Source: Nitrospiraceae bacterium UBA6905
GTDB taxonomy: Bacteria; Nitrospirota; Thermodesulfovibrionia; Thermodesulfovibrionales; UBA6898
Length of the DNA: 30,398 nucleotides
Direction of reading: 5' to 3'
NCBI GenBank assembly: GCA_002451165.1
Contig: DKBH01000078.1
Span: 1 to 30,398 of the forward strand
Every line of letters begins with the position of its first letter. Positions within the stretch are counted from its first letter, which is position 1. The position numbers and the translations under genes are program-made. Positions 1-8,262 of this stretch are shown here, one piece after another. A model generated the notes under the pieces. It had not been told where the DNA came from, did not search any database, and saw only the letters and a list, made by a program, of their open reading frames with translations.

Positions 1-2049
1 ATAGCTGATGAACTTCCGGATGTTCTCGTAGATAGCCCTTCCCTCCTCAACGGCGTTCACGATGGTGGCAAAATTGTCGTCGAGGAGGATCATGTCCGCT
101 GCCTCTTTGGCAACATCCGTTCCGGAAATCCCCATGGCAATGCCGATATCGGCCTTTTTCAGTGCCGGCGCATCGTTGACGCCGTCACCTGTCACAGCAA
201 CCCGTTCGCTATTTTCCTGCAGAGCACTGACCACGCGCATTTTGTTTTTGGGAGTCATGCGCGCGAAGATCACTTCCCTGCCGACAAGTTGCTCCTTCAG
301 CTCCCGGTCCGAGAGCACGTTAAATTCAGGGCCTTCGATGACCGTGGGGTTTCCTCGTATAAGCCTGATTTCCCTTGCGATAGCGATGGCTGTCCTGCTC
401 GCGTCACCTGTGATCATGACCACCTGAATGCCTGCTTCGTGACATTTGCGAATAGCTTCGGGCACCTCCTGTCGGGGAGGATCTTCAAGTCCGATCAGGC
501 CAACAAAGACAAGGTCAGTCTCCAGCGACGTCGTCGCGGATACGTGAGACCCTTGCTCTTTAAATTCGAGCGGGGAGGCCTGATCAGCGTTCGGGACCGC
601 TTTATAGGCAAAAGACAGCACGCGAAGTCCTGCATCCATGAGCTGATGACATGCATGCGTCGCCTCCAGCCGGAACGTATCATCTATTTTCTGTTCAATG
701 CCCTGGCTAAGATACTTGCTGCAGAGCGGCATGACGTTTTCCATGGCTCCTTTGGTAAACAGGACAAGGTCATTCTGAACGCGGTGCAGGGTTGTCATGC
801 GCTTTCGTTCAGGGTCAAAGGGGATCTCTGCAATGTACACTGCACCAAGATCGCCGATATGCTGCCGGGCGAGTTCCAGAAGCGCCGTTTCTGTGGGGTC
901 TCCGGTATAACGTCCGTCCCAATATCTGGCGTGGGTGCAGAACAGGGCAGCCTGCATAAGCCTATTACCTTTTTCAACAGCAATAACATGGCTCTCCGTT
1001 ATCTGTCCGTCATACCATATCTTCTTGGCGGTCATGCTGTTCTGTGTCAGTGTCCCGGTCTTGTCGGTGCAGATCACCGACACGGCACCAAGGGCTTCAA
1101 CCGCTGTGAGTGACTTGATCAAGGCCTTTCGTTTTGCCATTCTCTGACTCCCCATCGCCAGGGCCAGGGTAACCGTGGGAAGCAGTCCTTCAGGGACGTT
1201 TGCAATGATAATACCGATGGAGAAGATGAAATTTCCCCAGAATTCCCTCCCGATGAGATGCCCTATCATGAAGAATACAACACCCATGGCTGTGGCAAGG
1301 ACGGCGATGAGTCGCGTCACCTTTATGATCTCTTTCTGGAGCGGGCTGAGACCCGATGCAACGGCACTGGTAAGATGCGCTATGCGTCCGAATTCCGTAC
1401 TCATCCCTGTCGCAAAAACGAGGCCCTTACCTGAGCCGCTGAGCACCGTTGTGCCTGCAAATACGATGTTCGCACTTTCGAGAAGCTCGCTCTGCGAGGG
1501 TTCCACGTCCCTTGAGAGGGGCTCTGCTTCGCCGGTGAGAGCAGCATTGTTTATCTTCAGGGCATGCGTCTCGATGAGACGTGCATCTGCGGGTATCTTT
1601 TCTCCTTCGGCGAGGAGGATGATATCGCCAGGAACCAGATCTCGTGCAGGAATTTTCTTCTCCCGGCCATCCCGCATTGCCGTGATATTGAACGGAAGGA
1701 GTTTCTTCAGTTCAGCGAAAGCCTTCTCAGCACGATATTCCTGGAAAAACGTAAAGACCGCGTTGATAACGATGACGCCGATGATCGCGAAGCCGAGGGT
1801 TGCCATGCCCTCACCGGGGTGGAGAAAGGCCGAAAGGAAGGAAAGGCCTGCCCCAACCCATAAGAGCAAGGCAAGAAAATGGGTGAACTGTTTCAAAAAC
1901 CGAGCTGCAAGGCGCGGCCGGTGCGTTTCCCTGATCTCATTAAAGCCGCTTTCAACCAGCCTCTTGGCAGCCTCAGCATCGGTCAAACCGTTTTCTGAAC
2001 TTCCCAGAAACCGCAAAGCGGCATCACGGGAAAGACTGTTAATCTTCAT
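1..2049 (-). CDS. P-type cation-transporting ATPase (P2 type), C-terminus cut by window edge
   Basis: This is a membrane ion pump that couples ATP hydrolysis, through an aspartyl phosphate, to cation transport. Reading the minus strand from ATG at 2049 gives 683 codons without a stop up to base 1. An N-terminal cation-ATPase domain and two membrane segments (about residues 55-100) come first, then the actuator loop with LTGEAEP, then membrane segments carrying ANVPEGLLPTVT. The phosphorylation motif DKTGTLTQN has its Asp at residue 329, and the hinge motif TGDGVNDAPALK lies near the left edge. The VPEGLLPTVT form of the M4 motif is closer to Na+/K+- or H+/K+-ATPase-like bacterial P2 pumps than to SERCA-type pumps (IPEGLP), but the ion cannot be fixed without M5-M6, which lie outside the window. 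The start overlaps the stop of the Usp gene by 11 nt and has no clear Shine-Dalgarno, so translational coupling is likely. Confidence 0.93.
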   Translation of the reverse strand, partial: MKINSLSRDAALRFLGSSENGLTDAEAAKRLVESGFNEIRETHRPRLAARFLKQFTHFLALLLWVGAGLSFLSAFLHPGEGMATLGFAIIGVIVINAVFTFFQEYRAEKAFAELKKLLPFNITAMRDGREKKIPARDLVPGDIILLAEGEKIPADARLIETHALKINNAALTGEAEPLSRDVEPSQSELLESANIVFAGTTVLSGSGKGLVFATGMSTEFGRIAHLTSAVASGLSPLQKEIIKVTRLIAVLATAMGVVFFMIGHLIGREFWGNFIFSIGIIIANVPEGLLPTVTLALAMGSQRMAKRKALIKSLTAVEALGAVSVICTDKTGTLTQNSMTAKKIWYDGQITESHVIAVEKGNRLMQAALFCTHARYWDGRYTGDPTETALLELARQHIGDLGAVYIAEIPFDPERKRMTTLHRVQNDLVLFTKGAMENVMPLCSKYLSQGIEQKIDDTFRLEATHACHQLMDAGLRVLSFAYKAVPNADQASPLEFKEQGSHVSATTSLETDLVFVGLIGLEDPPRQEVPEAIRKCHEAGIQVVMITGDASRTAIAIAREIRLIRGNPTVIEGPEFNVLSDRELKEQLVGREVIFARMTPKNKMRVVSALQENSERVAVTGDGVNDAPALKKADIGIAMGISGTDVAKEAADMILLDDNFATIVNAVEEGRAIYENIRKFISY

Positions 2050-2893
2050 GGCGCGGCGTCAGCATGATAAGGTCACAGGGTGTTTCCCTGAGTACATACT
2101 CAACGGGGCTCCCCCGCATGAGTGATGCAAACAGGCTTCGCCTGCTTGATCCCATGATAATGAGGTCATGCCTCTTTGCAAAAGCCTCAAGGGTTATGCT
2201 CCTTCCGGTTGCGCCGGGCATGAACCTGGTCTCGTGCTCTATCCCCTGCTTTTCGAGACGCTCCACGAAGCTGGAGATGTCCCGGGGCAACCGTTGCTCC
2301 CAGTCCTGCAGCGTGAGCGCAATTTCTCCGTGGAAGAAGCGAGTCACTTTTTTCGGAGCATGCAACAGGAAGACCTTTGAACCGAAGGAGTGTGCCATGC
2401 ATGCGGTGAATGCGGCATGCTCCGCTGCATGGGCGATTCGTGCCTTGAGCGGAATAAGGATCTTCTTTGGATGTACTCTTCCGGAATGGACGATCCGCAC
2501 CAGGGCGACAGAGCAGGGGAGGTTCAGAGAGAGCTTTCGCGCTGTTGTGCCTGTAAAGAAACGTTTTTCGATGTCCTCACGGCGTGTTGATATGAAAGCT
2601 AGACTGATCCCTTCGTGTCTCACGATCCTGCTGATCCTCATGACAGGGTCACCTTTTTCGGCTATACTCTCCGCCCTTATCTGCATATCCATAGCCTCAT
2701 GGAAGAGCCGTTTCATGGCATCTTCTGCTGCCCTGCGGTCCTGCTGTGGCAGGTCGTGCTGCGCCGAGAAGCAGATATACAGTTTGGCGTCCAGGTGCCT
2801 GGCGAGCGCAAGCGCATATCTGGCTGCGATCTCAGAATTCAGATGCTCGTTTACAGCAGCAAGGATTTTGTTATACACGACTAGGTTCAGCAT
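2039..2893 (-). CDS. Tandem universal stress protein (two Usp domains)
   Basis: About 284 residues with two UspA-like alpha/beta domains: residues ~1-135 and ~140-284. The second domain ends in a motif resembling the ATP-binding loop (GSSRRSLFASLMRGSPVEYVL without its last two residues), but Arg replaces the second Gly of the usual GxxG-x9-G(S/T) pattern. Nucleotide binding is therefore plausible, not certain. I chose ATG at 2893 over the upstream in-frame start at 2917 because AAGGTG sits 3 nt before it and the residues upstream do not look like a Usp beta-strand. The gene is followed by the cation ATPase with an 11-nt overlap, so the two are probably co-expressed, and a stress or energy-sensing role in controlling the pump is an inference from that. 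The promoter region is shared divergently with the two-component operon at 2994. Confidence 0.88.
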   Translation of the reverse strand: MLNLVVYNKILAAVNEHLNSEIAARYALALARHLDAKLYICFSAQHDLPQQDRRAAEDAMKRLFHEAMDMQIRAESIAEKGDPVMRISRIVRHEGISLAFISTRREDIEKRFFTGTTARKLSLNLPCSVALVRIVHSGRVHPKKILIPLKARIAHAAEHAAFTACMAHSFGSKVFLLHAPKKVTRFFHGEIALTLQDWEQRLPRDISSFVERLEKQGIEHETRFMPGATGRSITLEAFAKRHDLIIMGSSRRSLFASLMRGSPVEYVLRETPCDLIMLTPRHED

Positions 2894-2993
2894 AGCACCT
2901 TGTCCCAGGCAAGGCAATTGCTACCCTGTCGTGGTGGGGTTGAGCGGTTATGCAGTATAATGAGGGGAAAGAACGTCAGGGGGAGATCAGACG

Positions 2994-3701
2994 GTGGAAA
3001 TGATGCAGCCGGTAGTTATTGTCGAGGATGACCGGAAGATCGCGAGAGTGGTGCAAGTCTATCTCGAAGAGGCGGGCTATCGCGTCATCCATGTCGAGAA
3101 GGGCAGGGCTGCGCTGACAGCTATCATGAAGGAGAAACCGCTCCTCGTCATTCTGGACCTCATGCTTCCTGACACCTCGGGAGAGGAGGTTTGTCAGGAG
3201 ATCAAGGAGGTGGCTGATATTCCTATCATCATGCTCACATCGAAGTCATCGGAAGAAGAGCGCGTGGCAGGGTTTGCCCTCGGTGCGGATGATTATGTGG
3301 TCAAACCATTCAGCCCTCGTGAGCTGGTTTACCGGGTGAAAGCGCTCCTGAAAAGGGCGCAGAAAGCTGATCTGGGATCAACAGAGCCCATGAGCTTCAA
3401 CCAGGGAGCGCTGGTTGTCGACGGACATACGTATCGGGTGATGAGACATAGCCAGCCTGTCGATATAACGCCGACAGAATTCAAAGTGCTTTTCAGCCTG
3501 GCTTCAGCTCCCGGCAAGGTCATGACACGGGAGGAACTGGTCGACCGTGCTCTCGGCTATCAGTTTGAAGGGTATGAGCGGAGTATCGATGCCCATATCA
3601 AGAACATCAGGCACAAACTCGAAGATGACCCCAAGAACCCGGCTCTGATCCTCACCATCTACGGTGTGGGGTATCGTTTCTCCGGGAAAAAGGATGCTTA
3701 A
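2994..3701 (+). CDS. OmpR/PhoB-family response regulator
   Basis: DNA-binding response regulator of 235 residues. The receiver domain (residues ~6-118) has the acidic pair E11-D12-D13, phosphoacceptor D55 in LVILDLMLP, T82 and K104 in DYVVKPF. A winged-helix DNA-binding domain follows (~135-232), ending in the typical IYGVGYRF. The start is GTG at 2994 with AGGGGGAG about 8 nt upstream; ATG at 3000 is an alternative that would shorten the protein by two residues. A TATAAT hexamer at 2956-2961 is a possible -10, but I see no good -35. The stop overlaps the start of the kinase gene by 8 nt, so the two form one operon. The direct repeats downstream at 5062-5102 are the nearest candidate target site. 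Confidence 0.95.
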   Translation: MEMMQPVVIVEDDRKIARVVQVYLEEAGYRVIHVEKGRAALTAIMKEKPLLVILDLMLPDTSGEEVCQEIKEVADIPIIMLTSKSSEEERVAGFALGADDYVVKPFSPRELVYRVKALLKRAQKADLGSTEPMSFNQGALVVDGHTYRVMRHSQPVDITPTEFKVLFSLASAPGKVMTREELVDRALGYQFEGYERSIDAHIKNIRHKLEDDPKNPALILTIYGVGYRFSGKKDA

Positions 3702-5040
3702 GCGGCTCTGGTTCAGAGTATTGCTTATTCTGGTTTCTGTCTCGGCCATTGCACTCTCCTCGGCCTTGGTCGTGCGGGAGCTGATGGTACGGGATTTCAG
3801 GGGGTTCCTCGAGGGCCAGGTGGAAGACAGAGCCTCATGGATAACCACTTCGCTCGAAAGCACCTATGAGAAATACGGCGCATGGGCGAATCCCGAAATT
3901 ATTGAAAATACCATATGGGCCTTGATGCTGGGTTTCGAAATGAGACTGTACGATCTGCACGGCACCTTTGTAATCGGCACGGAAAATGCTGTTAATATGC
4001 TGACACCTCTGGTGAAGAAGAGGATCGTCGCGATCTCTTCTCTCCGGTACAGAGATGAGGCTGCCGATTTCCAGCCCTATGCCCTTTTCCTGGGGGGGAA
4101 AGAGATCGGCAGGGTTGATCTCAGGTTCATGAGAAGTCAGAAGGAGCTCTTTTTTATCCGGCGGTCGAACAGATTGCTCCTCCTTTCCCTTCTTGGCATG
4201 GGCGGGCTTGCCGTAGTACTCAGCGTCATCTTTTCGAAGAAGCTGACGAATCCCGTAGAGGAGCTCACCCGGGCGGTTACCGGTATATCGGAGGGCGACT
4301 TTAGCAGCAGAGTAGCGGCATCGGGCAGTGACGAGATAGGACGGCTTTCAGCCGCATTTAACCGGATGGCTCATGCGCTTGAGCTTCAGGAAGCACTGAG
4401 GAAAAAAATGACATCGAACATCGCTCATGAGCTCAGGACACCCGTGAGCGCAATCCGGGGAGAGCTTGAAGGCATGATAGACGGTCTCATTCCGATTGAC
4501 CAGGAGCATATCCAGTCGCTTCATGCAGAGATTGGAAGGTTCAAGACCATCATTGAGGGGCTTGAGGAGCTCTCTCGGGCAGAAGCGAGCAGTCTTGACC
4601 TTGCAAAGCAGTCTATTGGACTCCGGCAATTTCTTATGAATATCAACGCAAGATACGGGAAGATGTTCATGGACAAGGGTGTGAGCCTTGATTTAAGGTG
4701 CGATGAAAAGATCACCGTGCACGCTGATCCTGACCGGCTAAGTCAGATCATGATTAACCTGCTGAATAATGCGCTCAAGGCAACCGATGAAGGCGGTAGG
4801 GTTGTTGTAAGCGTAGGGGAGACAGCACAGAGCATTGAAATTCAGGTGGCTGATACCGGCCACGGCATAGCGGCAGATGACCTGCCGTTCATTTTTGAGC
4901 GTTTCTTCAAGTTGGAGAGGGACGGTCTCGGTCTCGGTCTTGCCATTACGAGAGAATTGGTCCTTGCCCATGGCGGCACTATTACGGTTCAGAGTGAGCC
5001 CGGCAGAGGAGCTTCGTTTCTGGTCACGCTGCCGAAATAG
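3694..5040 (+). CDS. Membrane sensor histidine kinase (HAMP-HisKA-HATPase)
   Basis: Cognate kinase of the preceding regulator, 448 residues. TM1 spans ~6-27, an extracytoplasmic sensor region ~30-158, TM2 ~160-182, HAMP ~183-235, and HisKA contains SNIAHELRTP with the phosphorylated His at residue 245. The HATPase domain follows with an N box (NLLNNALKA), G1 (DTGHGI), F box (FERFF) and G2 (GLGLGLA). The reading frame extends upstream to a GTG at 3664, but ATG at 3694, inside the end of the regulator gene (8-nt overlap), gives a normal signal-anchor N-terminus and is preferred. The ligand is unknown because the periplasmic domain has no motif I recognise. The tri-haem cytochrome gene immediately downstream suggests a link to respiration, which is an inference from position only. 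Confidence 0.95.
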   Translation: MLKRLWFRVLLILVSVSAIALSSALVVRELMVRDFRGFLEGQVEDRASWITTSLESTYEKYGAWANPEIIENTIWALMLGFEMRLYDLHGTFVIGTENAVNMLTPLVKKRIVAISSLRYRDEAADFQPYALFLGGKEIGRVDLRFMRSQKELFFIRRSNRLLLLSLLGMGGLAVVLSVIFSKKLTNPVEELTRAVTGISEGDFSSRVAASGSDEIGRLSAAFNRMAHALELQEALRKKMTSNIAHELRTPVSAIRGELEGMIDGLIPIDQEHIQSLHAEIGRFKTIIEGLEELSRAEASSLDLAKQSIGLRQFLMNINARYGKMFMDKGVSLDLRCDEKITVHADPDRLSQIMINLLNNALKATDEGGRVVVSVGETAQSIEIQVADTGHGIAADDLPFIFERFFKLERDGLGLGLAITRELVLAHGGTITVQSEPGRGASFLVTLPK

Positions 5041-5061
5041 CGACTGCGTTAATCCTGATTA

Positions 5062-5102
5062 TTCATAATTCTTCACAATTCTTTCGCCCCTGGTTCACAA
5101 TT
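5062..5102 (+). promoter_or_regulatory. Three TTCAYAATT direct repeats, candidate OmpR-family operator
   Basis: The nonamer TTCATAATT starts at 5062 and TTCACAATT starts at 5072 and 5094. The spacings of 10 and 22 bp put all three on about the same face of the helix, as in PhoB/OmpR-type direct-repeat operators. A possible -10 (TATGCT, 5110-5115) follows the third copy with no recognisable -35, as expected of an activator-dependent promoter. The repeats lie between the two-component operon and the cytochrome gene. Function is inferred. Confidence 0.45.
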
Positions 5103-5183
5103 GCTGTGGTATGCTAAACCCAGACAGAAAGAGAAGCTCAAATGGTTGTTTCGACCATATCAACACTGAAGGAGGATGTGAAG

Positions 5184-5498
5184 ATGAAGAAGACAGTAGT
5201 AGCAGTAGTAGTTCTGGTGATCGTGGCATTTGTAGGCAGTGCTCTGGCAGTGCCTCCCGGAAAGACCGTAGAGTTCGCGGGTGGCAGCGCAGGCAAGGTT
5301 GTTTTTGATGGTAAGGTTCATGCAGACAAAGGACTGAAGTGCAATGATTGCCACACGAAGATCTTCCCGATGAAGAAGGGTGGTACGTACACGATGGCTG
5401 ACATGAATGCAGGCAAGAATTGCGGCGAGTGCCATAACGGCACCAAGGCGTTCAAGTCCAGCGATGCAGCGAACTGTGCAAAGTGCCATAAGAAGTAA
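5184..5498 (+). CDS. Exported tri-haem cytochrome c (c7-type)
   Basis: A periplasmic electron carrier of 104 residues. A Sec signal peptide (MKKTVVAVVVLVIVAFVGS, cleavage after SALA) is followed by three haem-binding motifs, CNDCH, CGECH and CAKCH. It also has distal His and Lys residues typical of the c(7)-type triheme cytochrome family related to Geobacter PpcA. An upstream in-frame ATG at 5142 exists, but ATG at 5184 has AAGGAGG about 8 nt before it and starts the signal peptide cleanly. The gene ends just before a strong intrinsic terminator, so it is a monocistronic unit, possibly controlled by the repeats at 5062-5102. The likely role is electron transfer across the periplasm to or from metals or other cytochromes. 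Confidence 0.92.
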   Translation: MKKTVVAVVVLVIVAFVGSALAVPPGKTVEFAGGSAGKVVFDGKVHADKGLKCNDCHTKIFPMKKGGTYTMADMNAGKNCGECHNGTKAFKSSDAANCAKCHKK

Positions 5499-5521
5499 CC
5501 AGATAAACCTGATGAGAAAGG

Positions 5522-5548
5522 GGCGGTCCTCGTGACCGCCTTTTTTTT
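5522..5548 (+). terminator. Rho-independent terminator after the tri-haem cytochrome
   Basis: Perfect 7-bp stem GGCGGTC (5522-5528) / GACCGCC (5534-5540) with a 5-nt loop, followed by eight T residues (5541-5548). Confidence 0.95.
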
Positions 5549-5558
5549 GAAAAAGTCT

Positions 5559-5587
5559 TTGACCTTAACCGTTGCCGGCTCTATAAT
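5559..5587 (+). promoter_or_regulatory. Sigma-70 promoter for the PepSY-like gene
   Basis: TTGACC (5559-5564), a 17-bp spacer and a perfect TATAAT (5582-5587). The expected transcription start is around 5594, next to the ATG at 5595, so the mRNA may have no 5' leader if that ATG is used. Confidence 0.75.
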
Positions 5588-5594
5588 GTCTCTC

Positions 5595-5948
5595 ATGAAA
5601 GAATATTCGGAACAGCTGCCGGAGATGAGAAAGCTGAGCCGTGCCATGGCGGTATGCATATTGATATCGGGACTCATCGTGCTACCGGCTGTGACGGCTA
5701 CGGCGCATGCTGCGGACGGTGCGAATCAGAAAGGGATTCAGGAAGATTACGGTGAAAAACAGAAAATAACGAGTCCTGAAGAGGCACGGAAAGCGCTGAA
5801 AAAATATTTTGCGGGTAGGGATGTGATTATCGGCGAGGTGATCGAAAAAGAGATCTATTTTGAGGCCGATATCAAGGACAGGAACAATACGGTCATCGAC
5901 AAGGTGATCGTTAACAAACGTACCGGCAGGATACGGTCCATCTATTAG
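5595..5948 (+). CDS. Small exported PepSY-like protein
   Basis: A 117-residue protein from ATG at 5595, or 107 residues if the ATG at 5625 is used. A signal peptide with hydrophobic core AVCILISGLIVLPAVTA and an AHA/A cleavage site is followed by a mature region of about 80 residues. The mature part has the alpha/beta pattern of PepSY-like domains: a helix (SPEEARKALKKYF) and two strands ending KVIVNKRTGRIRSIY. PepSY domains are often inhibitory or binding modules of exported proteins; the target here is unknown. Start choice is uncertain. The 5595 ATG lies 7 nt after the TATAAT, which would make a leaderless message. The 5625 ATG begins a cleaner signal peptide, but its GGAG sits directly against the codon. 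The gene is separated from the cytochrome by a terminator, so it is independently expressed. Confidence 0.75.
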   Translation: MKEYSEQLPEMRKLSRAMAVCILISGLIVLPAVTATAHAADGANQKGIQEDYGEKQKITSPEEARKALKKYFAGRDVIIGEVIEKEIYFEADIKDRNNTVIDKVIVNKRTGRIRSIY

Positions 5949-5997
5949 TCATTGTTCTATCACGTGACGGCGGGACCGCAAAGCGGTTCGCTACAGG

Positions 5998-6855
5998 TTA
6001 ACGTATTTTGGTAGGCAGTGTATGCTTGGTTTTCAATCTGCCAAGTTGATCCCGGATAGCAGCATTCCACCCTTCAGGTCCGATACCGTCTGCTTTAATG
6101 AGGTTCGGCAGCTTGATGCTGGATTCGTAGCATCCGTCGTGCTTCCTGACAAGGATCGGAACATCAACACGCTGAAGCATCGGCTTGTCGTTAGGGCTGT
6201 CACCGATGGCCATGGTTACGATACCGGAATCCTGAAACTTTCTGGCATACAGATCGATCAGAATGGATACAGCTATGCCTTTATTGCTATTGCCGAGGAT
6301 ATGATAGAACCTGCCCTGCGTGAACTTGAACCCCTTTTCATGGATTGCTCTGAGCAGCCCCGATAGCCGATAGGCTGGACCGGTGTGAAGAAAGGGCTCG
6401 TCGAAATCGCGCTGTTTTGCCATCTTGGCCTCAACCGACTTCATGTGGGTGGTCTCCACGAGTTCTTCAACGGACATATCTCCGAAGCCACGGACCTGGA
6501 ACCCCTCCTGTTTCAGCTCCTGCAAGACTCTTCGAAGGTCTTCATACCGGGCACCAAGCCTGATGACATGATAGTTCCTTCCCGTAGCAATCTCGTAACG
6601 CTGGTTCGAGATAGGAAAGGGGAAGTACCCTTTTGGTATGAAGATACCACCGCCATTTTCGGATATGAACGGATGATGGTTATCCAGCTTTTTCCGATAG
6701 TATTCGATCTCCTTGCGGGTTTTGCTGGAGCATATGACGAGCGGGATGTCCCGCTTTCTCACCAGATTTAGGGCGGACTTGGCTGTTTCATATGAGTATG
6801 CACGGTAATCGAGCAGTGTGCCATCGAGATCGGTGAAAATGATCGGCTTTTTCAT
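5998..6855 (-). CDS. HAD-IIB phosphatase, mannosyl-3-phosphoglycerate phosphatase family
   Basis: A cytoplasmic HAD-superfamily phosphatase of 285 residues. Motif I is FTDLDGTLL with catalytic Asp residues at 9 and 11. Motif II is VICSSKTRKE, the cap domain follows ISENGGGIFIP, and motifs III-IV are near GDSPNDKPML. ISENGGGIFIP and the C2B cap match the mannosyl-3-phosphoglycerate phosphatase family, which makes the compatible solute mannosylglycerate (or glucosylglycerate) from the phosphorylated precursor. No synthase gene is nearby, so the physiological substrate is not proven; sucrose-phosphatase-like or other sugar phosphatases of the same family are alternatives. ATG at 6855 is preceded by AAGG about 9 nt upstream. 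The gene stands alone between plus-strand genes. Confidence 0.85.
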   Translation of the reverse strand: MKKPIIFTDLDGTLLDYRAYSYETAKSALNLVRKRDIPLVICSSKTRKEIEYYRKKLDNHHPFISENGGGIFIPKGYFPFPISNQRYEIATGRNYHVIRLGARYEDLRRVLQELKQEGFQVRGFGDMSVEELVETTHMKSVEAKMAKQRDFDEPFLHTGPAYRLSGLLRAIHEKGFKFTQGRFYHILGNSNKGIAVSILIDLYARKFQDSGIVTMAIGDSPNDKPMLQRVDVPILVRKHDGCYESSIKLPNLIKADGIGPEGWNAAIRDQLGRLKTKHTLPTKIR

Positions 6856-6983
6856 GGTATTCTACCTTACCATATTGCCGTTCAGAATTAACAACAGCCG
6901 GTGATCCGTGTCAGATTGTTGATTCTTCATTACGCTGTCATTACGTCTTATGCCATGTTGTTTATCCAACGCGAGATAAGCAA

Positions 6984-7011
6984 TTGACATTCAGGAAGTT
7001 CGGAGTAAACT
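6984..7011 (+). promoter_or_regulatory. Probable sigma-70 promoter for the receiver-domain gene
   Basis: Perfect TTGACA (6984-6989), a 16-bp spacer and TAAACT (7006-7011, four of six consensus bases). A separate TATAAT at 7027-7032 lacks a matching -35. Confidence 0.5.
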
Positions 7012-7059
7012 GTAGATAGAAGTCATTATAATTCTAACTTTAGGGGAAAGTAGGATTAT

Positions 7060-7470
7060 ATGGACACTAGAGGGGGAACTGTAAACAACGAAAATGCGGG
7101 GGTGCCGGCAAAGATCCTGGTAATTGATGGTGAAAATGATCATTGCCGACTGTTCAAAGAAGAACTGGAAGACGACGGATATCAGGTTTTTACGGCAATG
7201 ACCTGGACCGAGGGTATGGACATATTTATGAAAGAAACGCCCGATGTCGTTACCCTTGATGTCTGCATGACGGATTGCGAGGAAAGGCTCAAGATGCTTG
7301 GCAAGATGAAGCAGGCTAAGCCGGGCATGGCTATTATTTTGCTGACCGCCTACGACTACCATGATGACTTTGACGCACCCCATGTCGATGCCTGTGTGAT
7401 AAAATCCTCGGACCTGTCAGAGCTCAAGAGTGCGATAAAAGCTGCCACAATATCGCGGTGCAGCGCTTAG
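7060..7470 (+). CDS. Stand-alone receiver-domain (CheY-like) protein
   Basis: 136 residues with one receiver domain and no output domain. Strand 1 is KILVIDGEND, the phosphoacceptor is D67 in VTLDVCM, the switch Thr is in IILLTAY and the conserved Lys in CVIKSS. The acidic pair near strand 1 is displaced: the usual DD or ED is read here as D23-G24-E25, so Mg2+ binding may be altered, although E25 could substitute. The N-terminal 15 residues are low complexity. The start is ATG at 7060 with AGGA 4 nt upstream. There is no adjacent kinase gene, so the partner is unknown and it could be an orphan phosphorelay component. Confidence 0.85.
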   Translation: MDTRGGTVNNENAGVPAKILVIDGENDHCRLFKEELEDDGYQVFTAMTWTEGMDIFMKETPDVVTLDVCMTDCEERLKMLGKMKQAKPGMAIILLTAYDYHDDFDAPHVDACVIKSSDLSELKSAIKAATISRCSA

Positions 7471-7616
7471 ATCTGTTGGTAGCACGTTATAGCGTTGCCG
7501 AGGACTTTTCTCCGGCGGATGACGTTTTCTTAATTTCGCGGAGCACGTACGTGGATTATTGTTGATCGTATCGATGGAGAGGACCTGTTCTGTCCGATAC
7601 GGAAGTGGAGGTCTTC

Positions 7617-7844
7617 ATGCTGAGAGTCAGGGCAGCGCTGACCAGAATTCTTTTCAGCAGCTGGTTCTGGCTGAGGGTCGGCAGCTTTGCAGAAGGCATC
7701 CTGAATACGTTATCTGCCGCAGGGGAGAAAGAATGTCATGAGGAAATCGATGAAGGCTGTTTGTCAAGCCGTATGTCTGTCCGCAGTGCTGTTCTGTTTA
7801 TCCTGCAGTCCGGGGATCAGTCTGCGGACACAAGATGTTCGTGA
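7617..7844 (+). CDS. Doubtful small ORF overlapping the lipoprotein gene
   Basis: 75 codons from ATG at 7617, preceded by GTGGAGG at a good distance (5 nt). The N-terminal half is hydrophobic and basic (LTRILFSSWFWLRVG). It overlaps the better-supported lipoprotein gene at 7738 by 107 nt in another frame, and its C-terminal half looks like a shadow of that gene. It may be the remnant of a small gene or spurious; the only support is the ribosome-binding site. Confidence 0.2.
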   Translation: MLRVRAALTRILFSSWFWLRVGSFAEGILNTLSAAGEKECHEEIDEGCLSSRMSVRSAVLFILQSGDQSADTRCS

Positions 7845-8262
7845 TGCGGAAGTGGCTGGAACATACACGACCATCTTCTATGGTTGTACGTACTTTGATG
7901 ACTTTGAGACAGTAGCATTCCTCGATCGGGACGGCGACCGCTACACCATGGAGCCGTATGCCCCGGATTTCAGGTATCGGGTCAAAAAAGGAATGGTAGC
8001 ACAGGAGGCATTTGCTCACGCTGAAGGATTTCTCAACTGCAGCACTGCCTTTGCCGGTTATCGACTGAGGGGGATAATCGCACCCGGTGGCGAGACGATA
8101 GGATACGAAATGCGGCCTGTGTATAACCCGATTGTTTATGGTGCCGGCGATATGATTTCCGTTGATTATTGGTTGAGAGGTAATACGGTGGTTATACAGA
8201 TACGATTGGACCGCTGGATGGAACACTTCCTTTTTGGCGGAAGTGGCGTTACAGAAGATTGA
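7738..8262 (+). CDS. Putative lipoprotein of unknown function
   Basis: 174 residues. The first 23 form a lipoprotein signal peptide with lipobox LSCS (lipidated Cys at 23). The mature region is rich in aromatic residues and beta-strand patterns (TYTTIFYGCTYFDDFETVAFLDRDGDRYTM is cut here by its central acidic segment), has three further Cys, and ends in a hydrophobic VVIQIRLDRWMEHFLFGG segment. I do not recognise a family. ATG at 7738 has GGGGAG about 9 nt upstream. It is probably anchored to the inner leaflet of the outer membrane or to the inner membrane. No operon partner is evident, and sodC lies on the other strand. Confidence 0.75.
   Translation: MRKSMKAVCQAVCLSAVLFCLSCSPGISLRTQDVRDAEVAGTYTTIFYGCTYFDDFETVAFLDRDGDRYTMEPYAPDFRYRVKKGMVAQEAFAHAEGFLNCSTAFAGYRLRGIIAPGGETIGYEMRPVYNPIVYGAGDMISVDYWLRGNTVVIQIRLDRWMEHFLFGGSGVTED

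Noticed and set aside
62..2125. Long plus-strand open frames over 1-2050
   Set aside because: They are shadows of the minus-strand P-type ATPase, which shows every family motif.
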